Source: Orbilia blumenaviensis (Eukaryota > Ascomycota > Orbiliomycetes > Orbiliales > Orbiliaceae). Taken from it: a DNA stretch of 64,000 bases. The stretch is from the NCBI GenBank assembly GCA_036872755.1, contig JAVHNS010000002.1, forward strand, positions 3,534,001 through 3,598,000, read 5' to 3'. The translations under genes were made by a program, and so were the position numbers. The notes under the pieces are model-generated. The model saw only the letters and a list, made by a program, of their open reading frames with translations. It was not told where the DNA came from and did not search any database. The stretch's first letter is position 1. Each line of letters begins with the position of its first letter. Below, piece after piece: positions 1-10,097 of the stretch.

Positions 1-864
1 TTGGTTGGCGGGGAAGGGGATCTGAGCTAGAGGGTGCTGCTGTTGGGTGTTTCTGGGATCTGGCCCAAATCTATGTCCTGGGATGACTCCAGCTTCAATC
101 TGCTCGATGCTGATAAGAGGATGCCCAGCTTGGGTCCTTTGCACTCGCTCTGGGGGAGGCCCGTACGGAAAGTTTCTCGGAACGTCAACTGGGCGAGGAC
201 GTCCTGGATATTCTCGAAGTCGGTCACCTAGAGTTTCTTGGATTTCCTGTTGGATTCGTTCGTCCTCCCACCCTTCAAGGACATCGGGCCTCGGCCAGAG
301 AACAGTATCGTGAACGAATGGGTCAAAAAGCGGGTGATTGACGGGAAGGAGAATTGGGAAGTTCTGGATCTGATTAACAGCTGTATCGCCACTATCGGCC
401 TGCGAAGCAACGTCCGGCTGTCCCAGAGTAGCAGAACTATAGGCCTCTGAGGCAGCAGTAGCTTGTGAATCTTCCCAGACACGATTACCTTGGTTCTCCC
501 GACCCGGATAGCCGGTAAATCTGCGGTTCTGAGGGATATTCCCGGGATTGGGATTGGAAATGTGGTGTAAAAAATTTGGGGGAACTGGTGGGACTGGATA
601 TGAAGTCGAAGCGTAATTGAATGGCGGTTGATTGGAATTCGAGATTGTATGTTCCTGGCTCAATCCATGCTGGGAAGGACCAGGATGGTTTGGATTGAAG
701 ACATTTGGGTGAGGGGTAGGTTGACGCTGAGGCTTCACGCGAGGTGGAGGAGGATCTGGTAGGGGAAGAGCTGGACCTGGAAGAGTGAGGTTTGAATTCG
801 GATTATGATGATGATCATCTTGGTTGAATACTGGTGGAGCATCTTTTCGGTTAGATGCCGCCAT
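1..864 (-). CDS. Proline/asparagine-rich disordered protein, N-terminal part (3' end outside window)
   Basis: The frame starting at ATG 864-862 stays open with no stop to position 1, giving 288 codons, so the gene is cut by the window edge. The start has a strong context (AACCATGG). The product begins MAASNRKDAPPVFNQDDHHH and is rich in Pro, Asn, Gln and His, with no signal peptide and no membrane segment. A somewhat more ordered stretch lies near residues 180-225 (FDPFVHDTVLWPRPD, then LEGWEDERIQQEIQETLGD). I recognise no family; a regulatory or scaffold protein is possible but not shown. Its upstream region carries repeated GCGAAAGT-type elements (961-1020). The long stop-free frame makes a real gene likely; function is unknown. 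Confidence 0.7.
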   Translation of the reverse strand, partial: MAASNRKDAPPVFNQDDHHHNPNSNLTLPGPALPLPDPPPPRVKPQRQPTPHPNVFNPNHPGPSQHGLSQEHTISNSNQPPFNYASTSYPVPPVPPNFLHHISNPNPGNIPQNRRFTGYPGRENQGNRVWEDSQATAASEAYSSATLGQPDVASQADSGDTAVNQIQNFPILLPVNHPLFDPFVHDTVLWPRPDVLEGWEDERIQQEIQETLGDRLREYPGRPRPVDVPRNFPYGPPPERVQRTQAGHPLISIEQIEAGVIPGHRFGPDPRNTQQQHPLAQIPFPANQ

Positions 865-960
865 GGTTAGTGAAACTGTGCCTTGCAGATTCTGAAAATA
901 GGATGTTTAACCGAGATGAAGTTCGCGATGAAGGGAAAGTCGTGGCGAGGTGGTTGTTGA

Positions 961-1020
961 AGCGAAAGTTTAAGCGAAGTACAAGTGGAAGACAAGCGAA
1001 AGTATAAGCGAGCCTTAAGC
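961..1020. promoter_or_regulatory. Repeated GCGAAAGT/TAAGCGA elements upstream of the first gene
   Basis: Two near-identical copies, GCGAAAGTTTAAGCGA (962-977) and GCGAAAGTATAAGCGA (996-1011), lie 100-150 bp upstream of the ATG at 864, with extra AAGCGA and TTAAGCGC half-copies around them. The GCGAAA core matches the E2F/SBF type of cell-cycle site, but that role is inference. Related copies occur upstream of ORC6 (10330-10400). Confidence 0.4.
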
Positions 1021-1067
1021 GCGCCACTTTTATATGGGGATCGGCGCCTTTGATGTTTGGCGGCACA

Positions 1068-1078
1068 TCAACAACAAC

Positions 1079-1112
<34 letters not shown>
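1068..1112. repeat. (CAA)n trinucleotide microsatellite
   Basis: About 14 nearly perfect CAA/ACA units, with one interruption near 1079. Not in any coding frame I accept. Confidence 0.95.
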
Positions 1113-1115
<3 letters not shown>

Positions 1116-2684
1116 CAACATGGTGTATCAAGAAGATACGTATCGATACCAACTACACTGTGACTGCTCAGTCTCGTAATTTACGTGACTGTCATGGTGT
1201 TACCACTGTTGTCAAGGGGGGGGGGGTAACCGCCCTATACTCGTTTAAACTCATCCTGTTTACATACCATACGCTGAGTGCCTGCCTCCGTTGCTGATAA
1301 CATACCATAACCTCCACAGCACACTGTTCTACTAATCTGAACGGTCGACGTCTCGCTAAGCTACGTCTCTGTGAGTGCTTAATACCTAGGCGCTTAGATA
1401 CTGTGCTGGACATTCGGGGGGTAGGATTGATGCGGAATTGATCCAGCATTAATGTAGCAATGCCGTATCAGGCCTCATATATATTATATCACGAAGATAT
1501 TGGCATTGAAAAAGTGTATCTTTCCGGCTAGCACAGTAGGCTAGGTAGAAGGTATCTAGTCTCGGTCCCAGACGTAGGGATCATATAACAGAAGCAAAAA
1601 AGTCAACTAGTATTCTGTACGTAGCAAGTAACGGACACGAGCAGATTTACAAGTAATGATATTAATCAATCAAATCAAATACACCTAGAAATTCGAACCC
1701 GGTCCATAGTAACTTAACTTCCCCGAGGCGAGTTACCTACTGATACCGAACATGCCTGTTACTACATTACGTAGCGGACTTTTACGTAGGACAAGGATTG
1801 GAGGTCTTTAGTATAGTCATACGAGATATCAATTAACCCATGCAAAGTGAATATATCACACTGATACCTAAGTATTCATAATGTTATATTCGGAAGTACA
1901 TGCGGAACCTGACACAGGATCCTTCACCATACATCTCCAAAAATCATCATCCCGGCAAACTTCGAACTTTTGTATGCTGGTTACACCACCTGTATAACCA
2001 CGCATTACTCTGGGCATGCGCTTAACGTCAACGAGGTGTTGTTCCTTCTACCGTTTCTTTTTGGACAGGGCTTCGTACCATACCAAAGACAGTTAGACTA
2101 GTATCTTCTTGTCCATTCAAAATCGCGCGCAGAAATGACCTTGCTCCTATTGGTAGGGCTGCTTACATCGATATCCTACCTTAGTCTCTTATCCGCGGGG
2201 TGACGTTTAGGACGTTTAGATTTGAGCAAACACGCTACAGCACCGGCCAGTACTACGCCTAATCGTATCTGCCGTACCATGTTCACGAGCTATAGATTGA
2301 TCGAGGCCCATGCCGGCCTATATACACGCGCACCCGCAAGTACTTATATGCTCAGGCGCATCCCACTCTGAATCTAAATTTATAAAATCTTATAAAAAAA
2401 AGGGCAGAACAAGAGTCGCCTCAATGTATTTTAAATGCTCAACTTCAACAAACACACAATAAAAGTAACGACTAAAAGAAAAAAAAATATTATACGATTT
2501 CGAAAATCGAACGCCTCGCTATGCTACGCCCCCACCCCCACCAGAAGGATATAGAAAGAAAAGAAAAAAGAAAAGACAAGAGTTTATAAAAAAAAAGAAC
2601 CCTGGGCCCCGAATCCACCGATACAACCCCCTTAATCAACTCCATAATATCTCATCTAGACACAAGTCGCCTACTGTACCACAC
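1113..2684. other. Spacer without a recognisable gene
   Basis: AT-rich and rich in stops in all frames. It holds an 11-base G run (1216-1226). The end nearest 2684 is probably the 3' untranslated region of the gene at 2685-3275. I see no tRNA, no transposase frame and no long ORF. Confidence 0.7.
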
Positions 2685-3275
2685 CTACTGCTCCAAACTC
2701 GTCTGCAACCGCCTCGCCACGTCCTCGATCGCCCAAATCGCCACCCTCGCCTCCGCCAACTCCCCAGCCGGCGCAACAACAGTACTAACCAACATCTTCG
2801 ACGTATCCGGTCCGTTCTCTGCCGTCAACATCGGACTCGTCGGCTGCCCTTGACCCTGCTGCTGCTGCCCTTGCGTCTGTCCCTGCACCTGTCTCGGCCC
2901 CTGACCGACCAATAACTCCGCCTGTCCCGAAGTAGGCGCCGACTGCAAAACCACCAGCGAAGACTCGGTGGTAGACAAGGTAACCCTGACAGGCATACCG
3001 AGTCCCATTCTGGACCCGGTTTCGTAGGCGTTCACGAAGGCTTCGGAGAGCGGTGCGAGGTATCCGGATGCTGGTTCGGAGGTCGAAAGGATCGGGTTCG
3101 CTTGGCGGTCGGTAAGGTGTGCTTTTAGATGCGGGGCGATGTGGGAGAAATGGGATTGTAGATGCTCCAGCTTTGGACGGCCGCCGCCGCTGGTGGTGTG
3201 GTTGTTGTTTGCGCTGGAGGAGCTGCCGGCGCCACCACCACCACTTTCAGGGTTCTCATAGCCGGAAGGGTTCAT
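2685..3275 (-). CDS. Roadblock/LC7-like small protein, possibly an EGO/Ragulator-type component
   Basis: Intronless frame of 196 residues from ATG 3275. The first ~35 residues are Gly/Ser/Asn-rich and disordered. Residues ~60-120 (LAPLSEAFVNAYETGSRMGL, then MPVRVTLSTTESSLVVLQSA) and the C-terminal ~45 residues (MLVSTVVAPAGELAEARVAI, then a final amphipathic helix) have the alternating strands and flanking helices of the roadblock/LC7 fold. A Gln/Gly-rich linker of ~30 residues (QVQGQTQGQQQQGQGQ) sits in a loop between the halves. Roadblock proteins of this size occur in the vacuolar EGO/Ragulator complex that feeds nutrient signals to TORC1, and in dynein. I assign the fold tentatively and the complex only as a suggestion. 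The gene itself looks real: no stops, strong codon pattern, good start. Confidence 0.55.
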   Translation of the reverse strand: MNPSGYENPESGGGGAGSSSSANNNHTTSGGGRPKLEHLQSHFSHIAPHLKAHLTDRQANPILSTSEPASGYLAPLSEAFVNAYETGSRMGLGMPVRVTLSTTESSLVVLQSAPTSGQAELLVGQGPRQVQGQTQGQQQQGQGQPTSPMLTAENGPDTSKMLVSTVVAPAGELAEARVAIWAIEDVARRLQTSLEQ

Positions 3276-4494
3276 CTTTCTTTCTTTTTGTCCGCAAAAG
3301 ATCCCTATTAAAACTATTAAAAAAAAAAAAAAAGCGGTTAGAGGAAGTATTCAAAAATCATGATTACAGAGAGCGGGGTATACCTTAGTCAAAACAAAGT
3401 TTGATTTGAAAAAACCTGAACTTCGACCTGTTTTTTTCGTGATATTGACTCGAGATGTTCCCGTGATGACCTCGTGATGGGATGGAGCTAAACAAGCTGA
3501 GACAAAAGACAAGGGAAGGAATAAGCGCCTCCGAAAAACTCGCTAATGATAGCGTTGTATTTTTGTATGCGCAACGCAAACAATCCATTCAGACGTGCCG
3601 GTTTGCCGAGATATAACGATTCTTGCCATGAGGCCGAAGTCACTTTCGACAACCCCAGTACTAGTATTGCGTTCAAAACATATTTGATCTCGTAATTACT
3701 TAGTTACGTAGAAATATACATGCTTTTATAATCCTTGACTTGACTAAACCTGGCTTTACTCATTTATCTTAAAATAAAGGCTAGTGATTATGATTGCTGC
3801 CTCATACAGCCACAAGTATATGGCTCCATCGCTTCAATACCGAACTAAACAAAATATTAATATCTGTATAGTTTGAGGTTATGGCTAAGTAAATAAGTTC
3901 AGGGTACCACAAAGCCTGTTACAATATCCCCTTCGCACATGGTCTTACAAAGGATATTCAAGTAAAGCATCGCAAACGCCTAAATATATCCACCAAAAAA
4001 AAAAAAAAAAACCTTATCAAGCCTCGCCTAGAAACCCAAACCTTAATATTCGCGATCGACCGGTATGTTGGGACAAATAAGCAATATCCAAAACAACTAC
4101 TATTGGTAATCCGATTCAGGGGCATAGAAGGTCTCGTTTCATATGTAAACATAGAGGTGAGGAAGGCTAATTTGCGGAAATTAAGGATTTGAATTGTATA
4201 TATTCTTCTTTTTTCTTCTTCTTTTTTCTTCTTCTTTTTTCTTCTTCTTTTTTCTTCTTCTTTCTTCTTCTTCTTTCTCCTTCTTCTTCAAATTCTACAC
4301 TATTTCTTCGATCTATATACTAGTATACTACCGATGCAGCTAACAATACATATGGCCACAAAATTTAAAAGACTTCCCGTCAGCTGCAAATCCAGCCTCT
4401 TTTATGCATTAATACCTGGGACCGAGACTACATTAATACACACTTGTACCTAAGCGCCTGGATGTATAATAACGATAATAACAATATAGTACCA
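3276..4494. other. Spacer with homopolymer and polypyrimidine tracts
   Basis: Contains A runs (3319-3333 and 3997-4010) and a TTC-rich tract (4200-4290). Short frames here have no family features and I do not accept them as genes. Confidence 0.7.
4200..4290. repeat. TTCTTC polypyrimidine tract
   Basis: Near-pure T/C stretch built of TTCTTC units separated by T runs. Mirror-symmetric polypurine/polypyrimidine DNA of this kind can form triplex structures; no function is shown. Confidence 0.9.
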
Positions 4495-6070
4495 TTAGTC
4501 ATCATCATCCTCGCTGCTACCAGTTGTCTCCGCATCCTCCCACCGATCCCTATAATGCGACGTATCCCCACGACTAACCAACACACACTTCTTCTCCGCC
4601 TTGTTACCCCACTCATCATACTTATCCCTCCCCGTAACCTTAAACTCAAACGCCACCTGAATATCCTGATAACAATCTATCCTCTCCTTGTACCTCGCTC
4701 CATAAAAAGTAACATTCTTCAAATACGGCGACCCTTCCGTCTTCCACCATCTGACATGTTCAGTTAACTCATCAGGATCGATAGATCCTTCCCCATCCTC
4801 AGTTGGCCAGGGAAGGTGTAGCTGTTCGACTCGCTGGAGTTTATCCATTTCTTCGAGCGGGTAGTCTGCAAAAGCGAGATATTCGCGATTCCCGCGGTCA
4901 TAAGGGGTAAGATCCAAGGTTATAAGCTTTGGAAACCGCTCCGCGAGTTTTTCCACTTCTTTGGCCGTAAGTTTCAGCCCAAACGGCTGCACGACCTTGA
5001 GGTAAGTTACGTTTGAAAACCTCTCCAGAAGATCGGTCGTGAACGAGAACTCGAGCGGCGGCGGATGCGGATATTCACCGTCATGGCTGAGACAGTCACA
5101 GCCACAGCCATAATCTTCCGGGGTCTCGCACCCACTATTGCCCTTATGCGTCCAAACTTCCAGCTCTCGCAGCTGAGGCGCAAGCGTTAATACGAGATAA
5201 TAACCCGGTGTTCTCACAAACCGATATGATTTAAAACTATCCAGCGGGTTGGCAACCGAATTATTCAAGATCTTGACCGTTTTCAAAGCTGGGAACGGTG
5301 GGATTTCGGCCTTCACCAGCTCCTCGAGCCTGTCCCTGGTGATCGCGACCTTTCCGAGTAGCTTTTTATGCTGATCGGACAGCATCCAGTGGAATTCTTG
5401 ATACTTAAGCCTGTCGAAAGTCCACGACTTGCCCAGAACCTGGACCTCCAAGTGCTCTAATGCGTCTTTAAACCCACACTGTGCGATACCGCGGAGCACG
5501 GCAAGCAGGACGTTTTCGGCAGCCGACTTGGGAATAGCATATGACACATAGAGCTCCTTGACGTTCGGAAAGAGGTCCAGACTCAAGGCCTCTATCGCGG
5601 CGCAAATGGACGTGAAATACTCTAGTCTGCGGTCAGGACCCCGTATCACCGCTCGGACGCCATATCTCCCTTTAGCCAACGCAAAATCCCAGGGTTTCTC
5701 GAACCGTAGAGCTCTATTTTTTCAAAAAAAAAAAAAAGAAGTTAGCAATATCGATATCGCGGGGTGTGTGTATGTGTGAAAGTTAATTAGCAGACATGTA
5801 TATGGGGGGATCTTAAACATACCGAACAGAACCCCTGTGATGTTCACCCAACCCGCCATCCTGGAATACCTCCACAGCAGCAGGACCTAGAATAACGCTC
5901 TTAAACCTTCGCGGGAACGTAAGACCGTAGAAATACCTGGACGTTCTGGCGAAGTTTCTCAGGCCTTCCGAGGGTACTGAGAAATAGCCTATCTTTTTTT
6001 TAGCAGGCGGAAGGTACTTGATTATGTACAGGTGAATTTCGGTCGGGAGGTCGAGCAGATTCGTCCCCAT
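4495..6070 (-). CDS. F-box protein A (divergent pair with the gene at 7185)
   Basis: Two exons: 5823-6070 and 4495-5713, joined across a 109-bp intron (donor GTATGT, acceptor AATAG after a T run), giving 488 residues. The join makes the split codon CG|A (Arg) and continues RALRFEKPWDF. The N-terminus (LLDLPTEIHLYIIKYLPP ... LRNFARTSRYFYGL) is an F-box, expected to bind Skp1 in an SCF ubiquitin ligase. The remaining ~400 residues alternate short hydrophobic strands with helices (for example FPNVKELYVSYAIP and LAERFPKLITLDLTPYDRGN), like the irregular leucine-rich substrate domains of fungal F-box proteins. The C-terminus is acidic (GSSEDDDD). The protein at 7185-8636 has the same layout and the same intron position. 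The substrate is unknown. Confidence 0.82.
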
Positions 6071-7184
6071 TTTTTTTTCAATTGGAATTGGGACCCTTCG
6101 TGGAGGCCGGTTTACTAGACCGGGATCGCGATTTTGGTGTTGCTTCCTTTTTATTTTCCCCTTCCACTACAAAACTCGGAAGAAAGAAAAAGAAGAAGAA
6201 AAAGAAAAAGAGGTAATTGTGTAGTGTCCGTTTGTATGTTGTAGATGTATGAATTGATAGATTCCCCGCTCGAGAAGTGCAAAGCCTTATTGGTATCTGG
6301 TTTATTAACGTTTGCGCGCATGCAGCTGCGGATGCATGCATGCGTGCACGGGAGGGAAATTTAAGAGCACCGGAAAGAAGTCAATGGCTTGTTACTTTTT
6401 AGAGAACCTATAGCTTAGGTAGATACATAAGCCCCTAGACTTAGCCGCATAATATCCTCGATCGATGCTGCATGCAGGGCAGCGGCTAAAAATCGTAACT
6501 GTTGATAGGCGATTACCTCTATTCTTCGGCCCTGAAGTTTGCTTTTCGAGAAACCAGGCCGGCTAGCTGTGGAGAACGAACAGCACTTAAGCTAAGGAGT
6601 ACCAAGGCTTGAAGTAAGATGAAATTGGTCTCGATCTCAGGGTTGAAATAAATATGGTCGTCAAAAGCACAAACACCCCAGCTCCAGCCAGAGCAAGCAA
6701 AATCATGAAACTGACAAGTCACATTAGCTACGTATCCATGATATATCATCGAATCAGATACCAGGAAACTAAAGTGTATACGCCCCGCAAGGCTGCAGGG
6801 AAGCCTGGTCTCGTCACCAAACTAGTTAACGCATTCGTTAACGTTAGCCAGTAGACGTAGGTAGCTAGGTAGCTGGGTAGCTAGTGCCTAAACTACATGT
6901 CATATACCTAACCCTGGATCCTGCAAGCTTTAAGTCGGTAGTTAGCTGCTAACTGCCGGCGCAGACAAGACAAAATAATATAGATAGGTAGTCTCGTAGT
7001 ATACAACGCTTCGTTGCGAAGATAGATAGGTAAATACACCCTGGAGAAAATATAGATAGACCTCAGCATCGATAATAGTGTACTAGTGCTATACTTTCAA
7101 GCCGAGAATCAGTATTAATACCGGTGATACATATAAATATATATGTATATGAATACCTCACCTCTTATGAATACGCCGGTGCCG
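6071..7184. other. Shared 5' region of the divergent F-box pair
   Basis: 1.1 kb between the two start codons. It contains TAGGTAGCTAGGTAG-type repeats (6850-6883), one copy of the dispersed 24-nt repeat (6991-7020) and a TATA-like stretch (ATATAAATATATAT) near 7131-7144 before the right-hand gene. No further gene is seen. Confidence 0.6.
6991..7020 (-). repeat. Dispersed repeat, copy 1 (reverse orientation)
   Basis: On the minus strand this reads AACGAAGCGTTGTATACTAC followed by GAGAC. It matches the elements at 33261-33294 and 35572-35605 with one or two differences in about 24 bases. Confidence 0.7.
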
Positions 7185-8636
7185 ATGGCGACCCTCGCGG
7201 CCCTCCCCGTCGAACTGCACGTCGAGATACAATCCTACCTCTCAAACATCGACATCGAGAGGCTGTCTCAGTGCTCAAGGTCGCTACGCAGCATCTCACT
7301 ACCTCAAGTCTTCCGCTCCGCCCGGATATCGCCAGAGTCACTGCGGTTTTTCGAGGATGCCGGCATCCTCCAGCGGCTGTACAGTTGTGTTCGGTATGGC
7401 CACCCCGAGCCTCATCTCTGATTCAACCTGTTTTATTCCCGCAGTAGTCGATACGGTATAGATTGTATATTTATATATTTATACTGTATACATGTATAAA
7501 CACCTACATCAAATCGTATACTACCTAGGTATAAGGTAACTAGATAGGTACTTACTCATATACTCAAAATTATATATTATTTATATATATAAAAAAAAAG
7601 CTATATAACCGTCAAACTCGATCTGAATAACGACATAACGGCTCTCCTCACTTCAATCGCCCCGTTCACCCGCCTGACTAGCCTAAAGCTCTCATACACC
7701 GTTGCACACTCCTCACGGGCCCCGACCTGCCCACTCTTCACCGCCATCTTCTCCAAAATATACACCTACCCCTTCTTCCCCTTCCTCAAGACAATCTCCT
7801 TGACAGTAAGGCAGGCGCCCCAAGAGAATACGTACCCCCAAGATATAAATATCACCGGTAACCCCCCAAGCCCATCAATACCACCAGAGGACGTTGCTAC
7901 ATACCCCCCAGGGAATATAATAAACATTCCAACCCTCCAATCCGCCAAACTAAAACTCCTTTTCAATAACTCCATCTTCAGCTTCGACCAGCTCCCCACG
8001 TTCTACACCCACTTTAACATCATCATCAACAACAACAGTAACAGCAACCCCACCTCCATCTTCTGCCTCCCCAGATCCTGCTCTGCCACCCTCAAAACTC
8101 TGCATTTGCACGTCTCAAACATCCTACTCCCGGACACTATCACCACCGCAATCAACTTTAACGCCGCAGCAGCAGCGGAAGATGAGTATAGATCCCACAG
8201 GGACTACACAACATACCCCACAACCACAGAACTCCACATTACCCTCTCTTCCCTTACCCGCATCCACCTCCGCGACCTGACCCGTCGTTTCCGAAACCTG
8301 AAGGTATTCATCGTCAAAGAAACAAACCCAGGTGAGTATTCATGGGACCAAGAAGGCGCCAGACCGTTCAAAGACATCGTCAGGATGACGAAATTAAAAA
8401 CTTTGTGGTTACCGTGGGTTATGATGAGAAGAGGTAAAGCGGCCAAGTGGAAATTGGAGCGTTCGGTGATGTATTGGGTTAGCCATGGACTTGAGGATTT
8501 GGAGGATATTTGTTTTCAGGAGAGGGTGGTTTGTGATGATGAGAATGGAGAAAGGGCGGAGGGGACGAAGGTTGTTGGGGCTTGGGTGCTCGAGAAGACG
8601 CCGTCTGGAAACTTTCACGGGACGTATCATTCTTAA
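7185..8636 (+). CDS. F-box protein B (paralogue-like partner of F-box protein A)
   Basis: Two exons: 7185-7393 and 7601-8636 (donor GTATGG, acceptor after an A9 run), giving 414 residues. I prefer ATG 7185 (MATLAALPVEL) because it aligns with the MGTNLLDLPTE start of F-box protein A; in-frame ATGs at 7143, 7149 and 7167 would add up to 14 residues. The F-box region reads LAALPVELHVEIQSYLSNID then RLSQCSRSLRSISLPQVF. The intron splits an Arg codon (CG|C) at the same place as in protein A, and the text resumes YITVKLDLNNDITALL. The shared pattern LTSLKLSYTV / VKELYVSYAI follows, and later LKTLWLPWVM / VEQLHLPWPT, so the two are distant paralogues. The intron is 207 bp, long for this window, so its acceptor is the weakest part of the model. 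The substrate is unknown. Confidence 0.68.
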
Positions 8637-8659
8637 CAACCTCTATTGTCATCGTTAAA

Positions 8660-8686
8660 TCCAAAAGAAAGAAAGAAAGAAAGAAA
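8660..8686. repeat. (GAAA)n microsatellite
   Basis: Six or so GAAA units in the 111-bp tail-to-tail gap between F-box gene B and ORC6. Confidence 0.9.
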
Positions 8687-8747
8687 GAGACGGAGATGTA
8701 TTAGTATTTTGTAAAGCCTCAGATAGAAGGGTGCGCTAATCAGGATA

Positions 8748-10097
8748 TCAAGCCCCTAACTGGGCTATTCGACGAAGCGCATCCGACTTCCACTCGCCGA
8801 ATGCCTTCCTCCGCTTATCGCTCAAGAAGTCTAGCCGGTCCTGCATCTATTTCCATCAAAGTCAAAAATATATTAGCCCGCAGTTTTTATATCAAAACGA
8901 ATAAAAGAGAGACACGAGACATACCATCGACCCAATCCCACTTTCCATCCCCGCATCCGCCGCCTTCCTCTTCCCCTTAACCTTCACAGCCTCTTCCTCT
9001 TCCCCCTCCTCCACACCTTCCTCCTCTTCCTCCTCTTCATCCTCCTGCTCAACCACCCCTCTCCCCTCAATCATATCCATAAACCACCTAGTCTCCCTCA
9101 TATCCGCCCCCGCCACCTCCGCCAAAACCACATTAAACTCCTCCTTCCACCCGGCCTCCCTGCCCCTAACCAACCCCTTCCCCTTCAAACACCTCCAAAC
9201 CTCCCCAATCTTCCCTTCATACCAACTCCTCCTCTCCTCTTCAACCTGTCCTTCAAACTCCTCTTCCCCCATTAACTCCTTAACCACGACCACATATAAC
9301 ACTCCTATGAGCGTGTACGGAGTCTCCGTCAAGTTTCTGTATTTGGCTGAGGAGAAGATGTAGCTTGCACCCGAGGTTATGTGTCTTATTAATGTTGTTG
9401 CTGTCGGGTTTGTGGTAGTAGCAGTAGAAGTGGTAGAAGTGGTAGAAGTGGTATTGTTGTTGTTGGTGCATAATTCGTTGATGAGGGGGAGGTATTGTTC
9501 TATCTTCCTATCTTTCGAATTCACTGTTGTAGCAGCAGCGGGTGTATTCCGTACAAAAGCAGATGTAGCCCTCGAACGTGGTGTTTTCGACGGTGTACCC
9601 TCTGTATTTGTAGCAGTGGTAGTTCTACTCTGCGATTTTGACGGTGTAGATGATGATGAAGGTGCCCCTGCCGCTGCTGCTGATCTAGCAGAGCCTATGA
9701 CCAACGTTTCAGAAAACTGCTTGTATAGCGTTTTATACAGTCTCGGAGGCACGGGAGCAGGTGGTTTATCCGGTAGAACGGGAAGGTCTAGTTTAGTTCT
9801 TAGTCTACAATGCTGGGCTCGTGGATATGTTAATAACATTTTCATACCCATAAATACCCCATATACTCAGATCATATATATAAGATATGAAAGGAAAAAG
9901 GAAGATGGGTCCTACCTCTCACATGCCAAATGCGCACACAGCATCTCACGCGCCGGCTCCTCAGCCTGCTTCAGATTCGAAAGCTTATGCCGCGACTGCG
10001 CGATCAGTGAGGATGTGGCATCGATCAGTTCGCGAGGAATACCGCCCGTCGCAGTAGGCAGGAGCATGGTCAGCGTTCGTTCGATTGTTCGACTCAT
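8748..10097 (-). CDS. ORC6: Origin recognition complex subunit 6
   Basis: Three exons: 9916-10097, 8925-9804 and 8748-8846, giving 386 residues; split codon AG|A at the first junction and phase 0 at the second. ORC6 is the smallest subunit of the origin recognition complex, which marks replication origins and loads the MCM helicase. The N-terminal TFIIB-like domain is clear (MSRTIERTLTMLLPTATGGI, IPRELIDATSSLIAQSRHKL, CAHLACER|LRTKLDLP), and the KPPAPVPPRLYKTLYKQF stretch is typical of fungal Orc6. A Ser/Thr/Ala-rich linker with SP/TP-type sites follows (residues ~95-165), then a second helical domain, an acidic run (~330-350) and the conserved C-terminal helix (MQDRLDFLSDKRRKAFGEWK) carried by the last 99-bp exon. 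The upstream region contains a TTTCGC/GCGAAA palindrome cluster. Confidence 0.93.

Noticed and set aside
1688..1745. Possible tRNA on the minus strand (GGGTTCGAATTTC)
   Set aside because: The T-arm-like string is present, but no matching acceptor stem, D-arm or anticodon arm can be paired around it.
3385..3676. Two short overlapping minus frames
   Set aside because: Short, overlapping each other, Cys/Leu/Ser-rich without a fold or family, and no splice partners.
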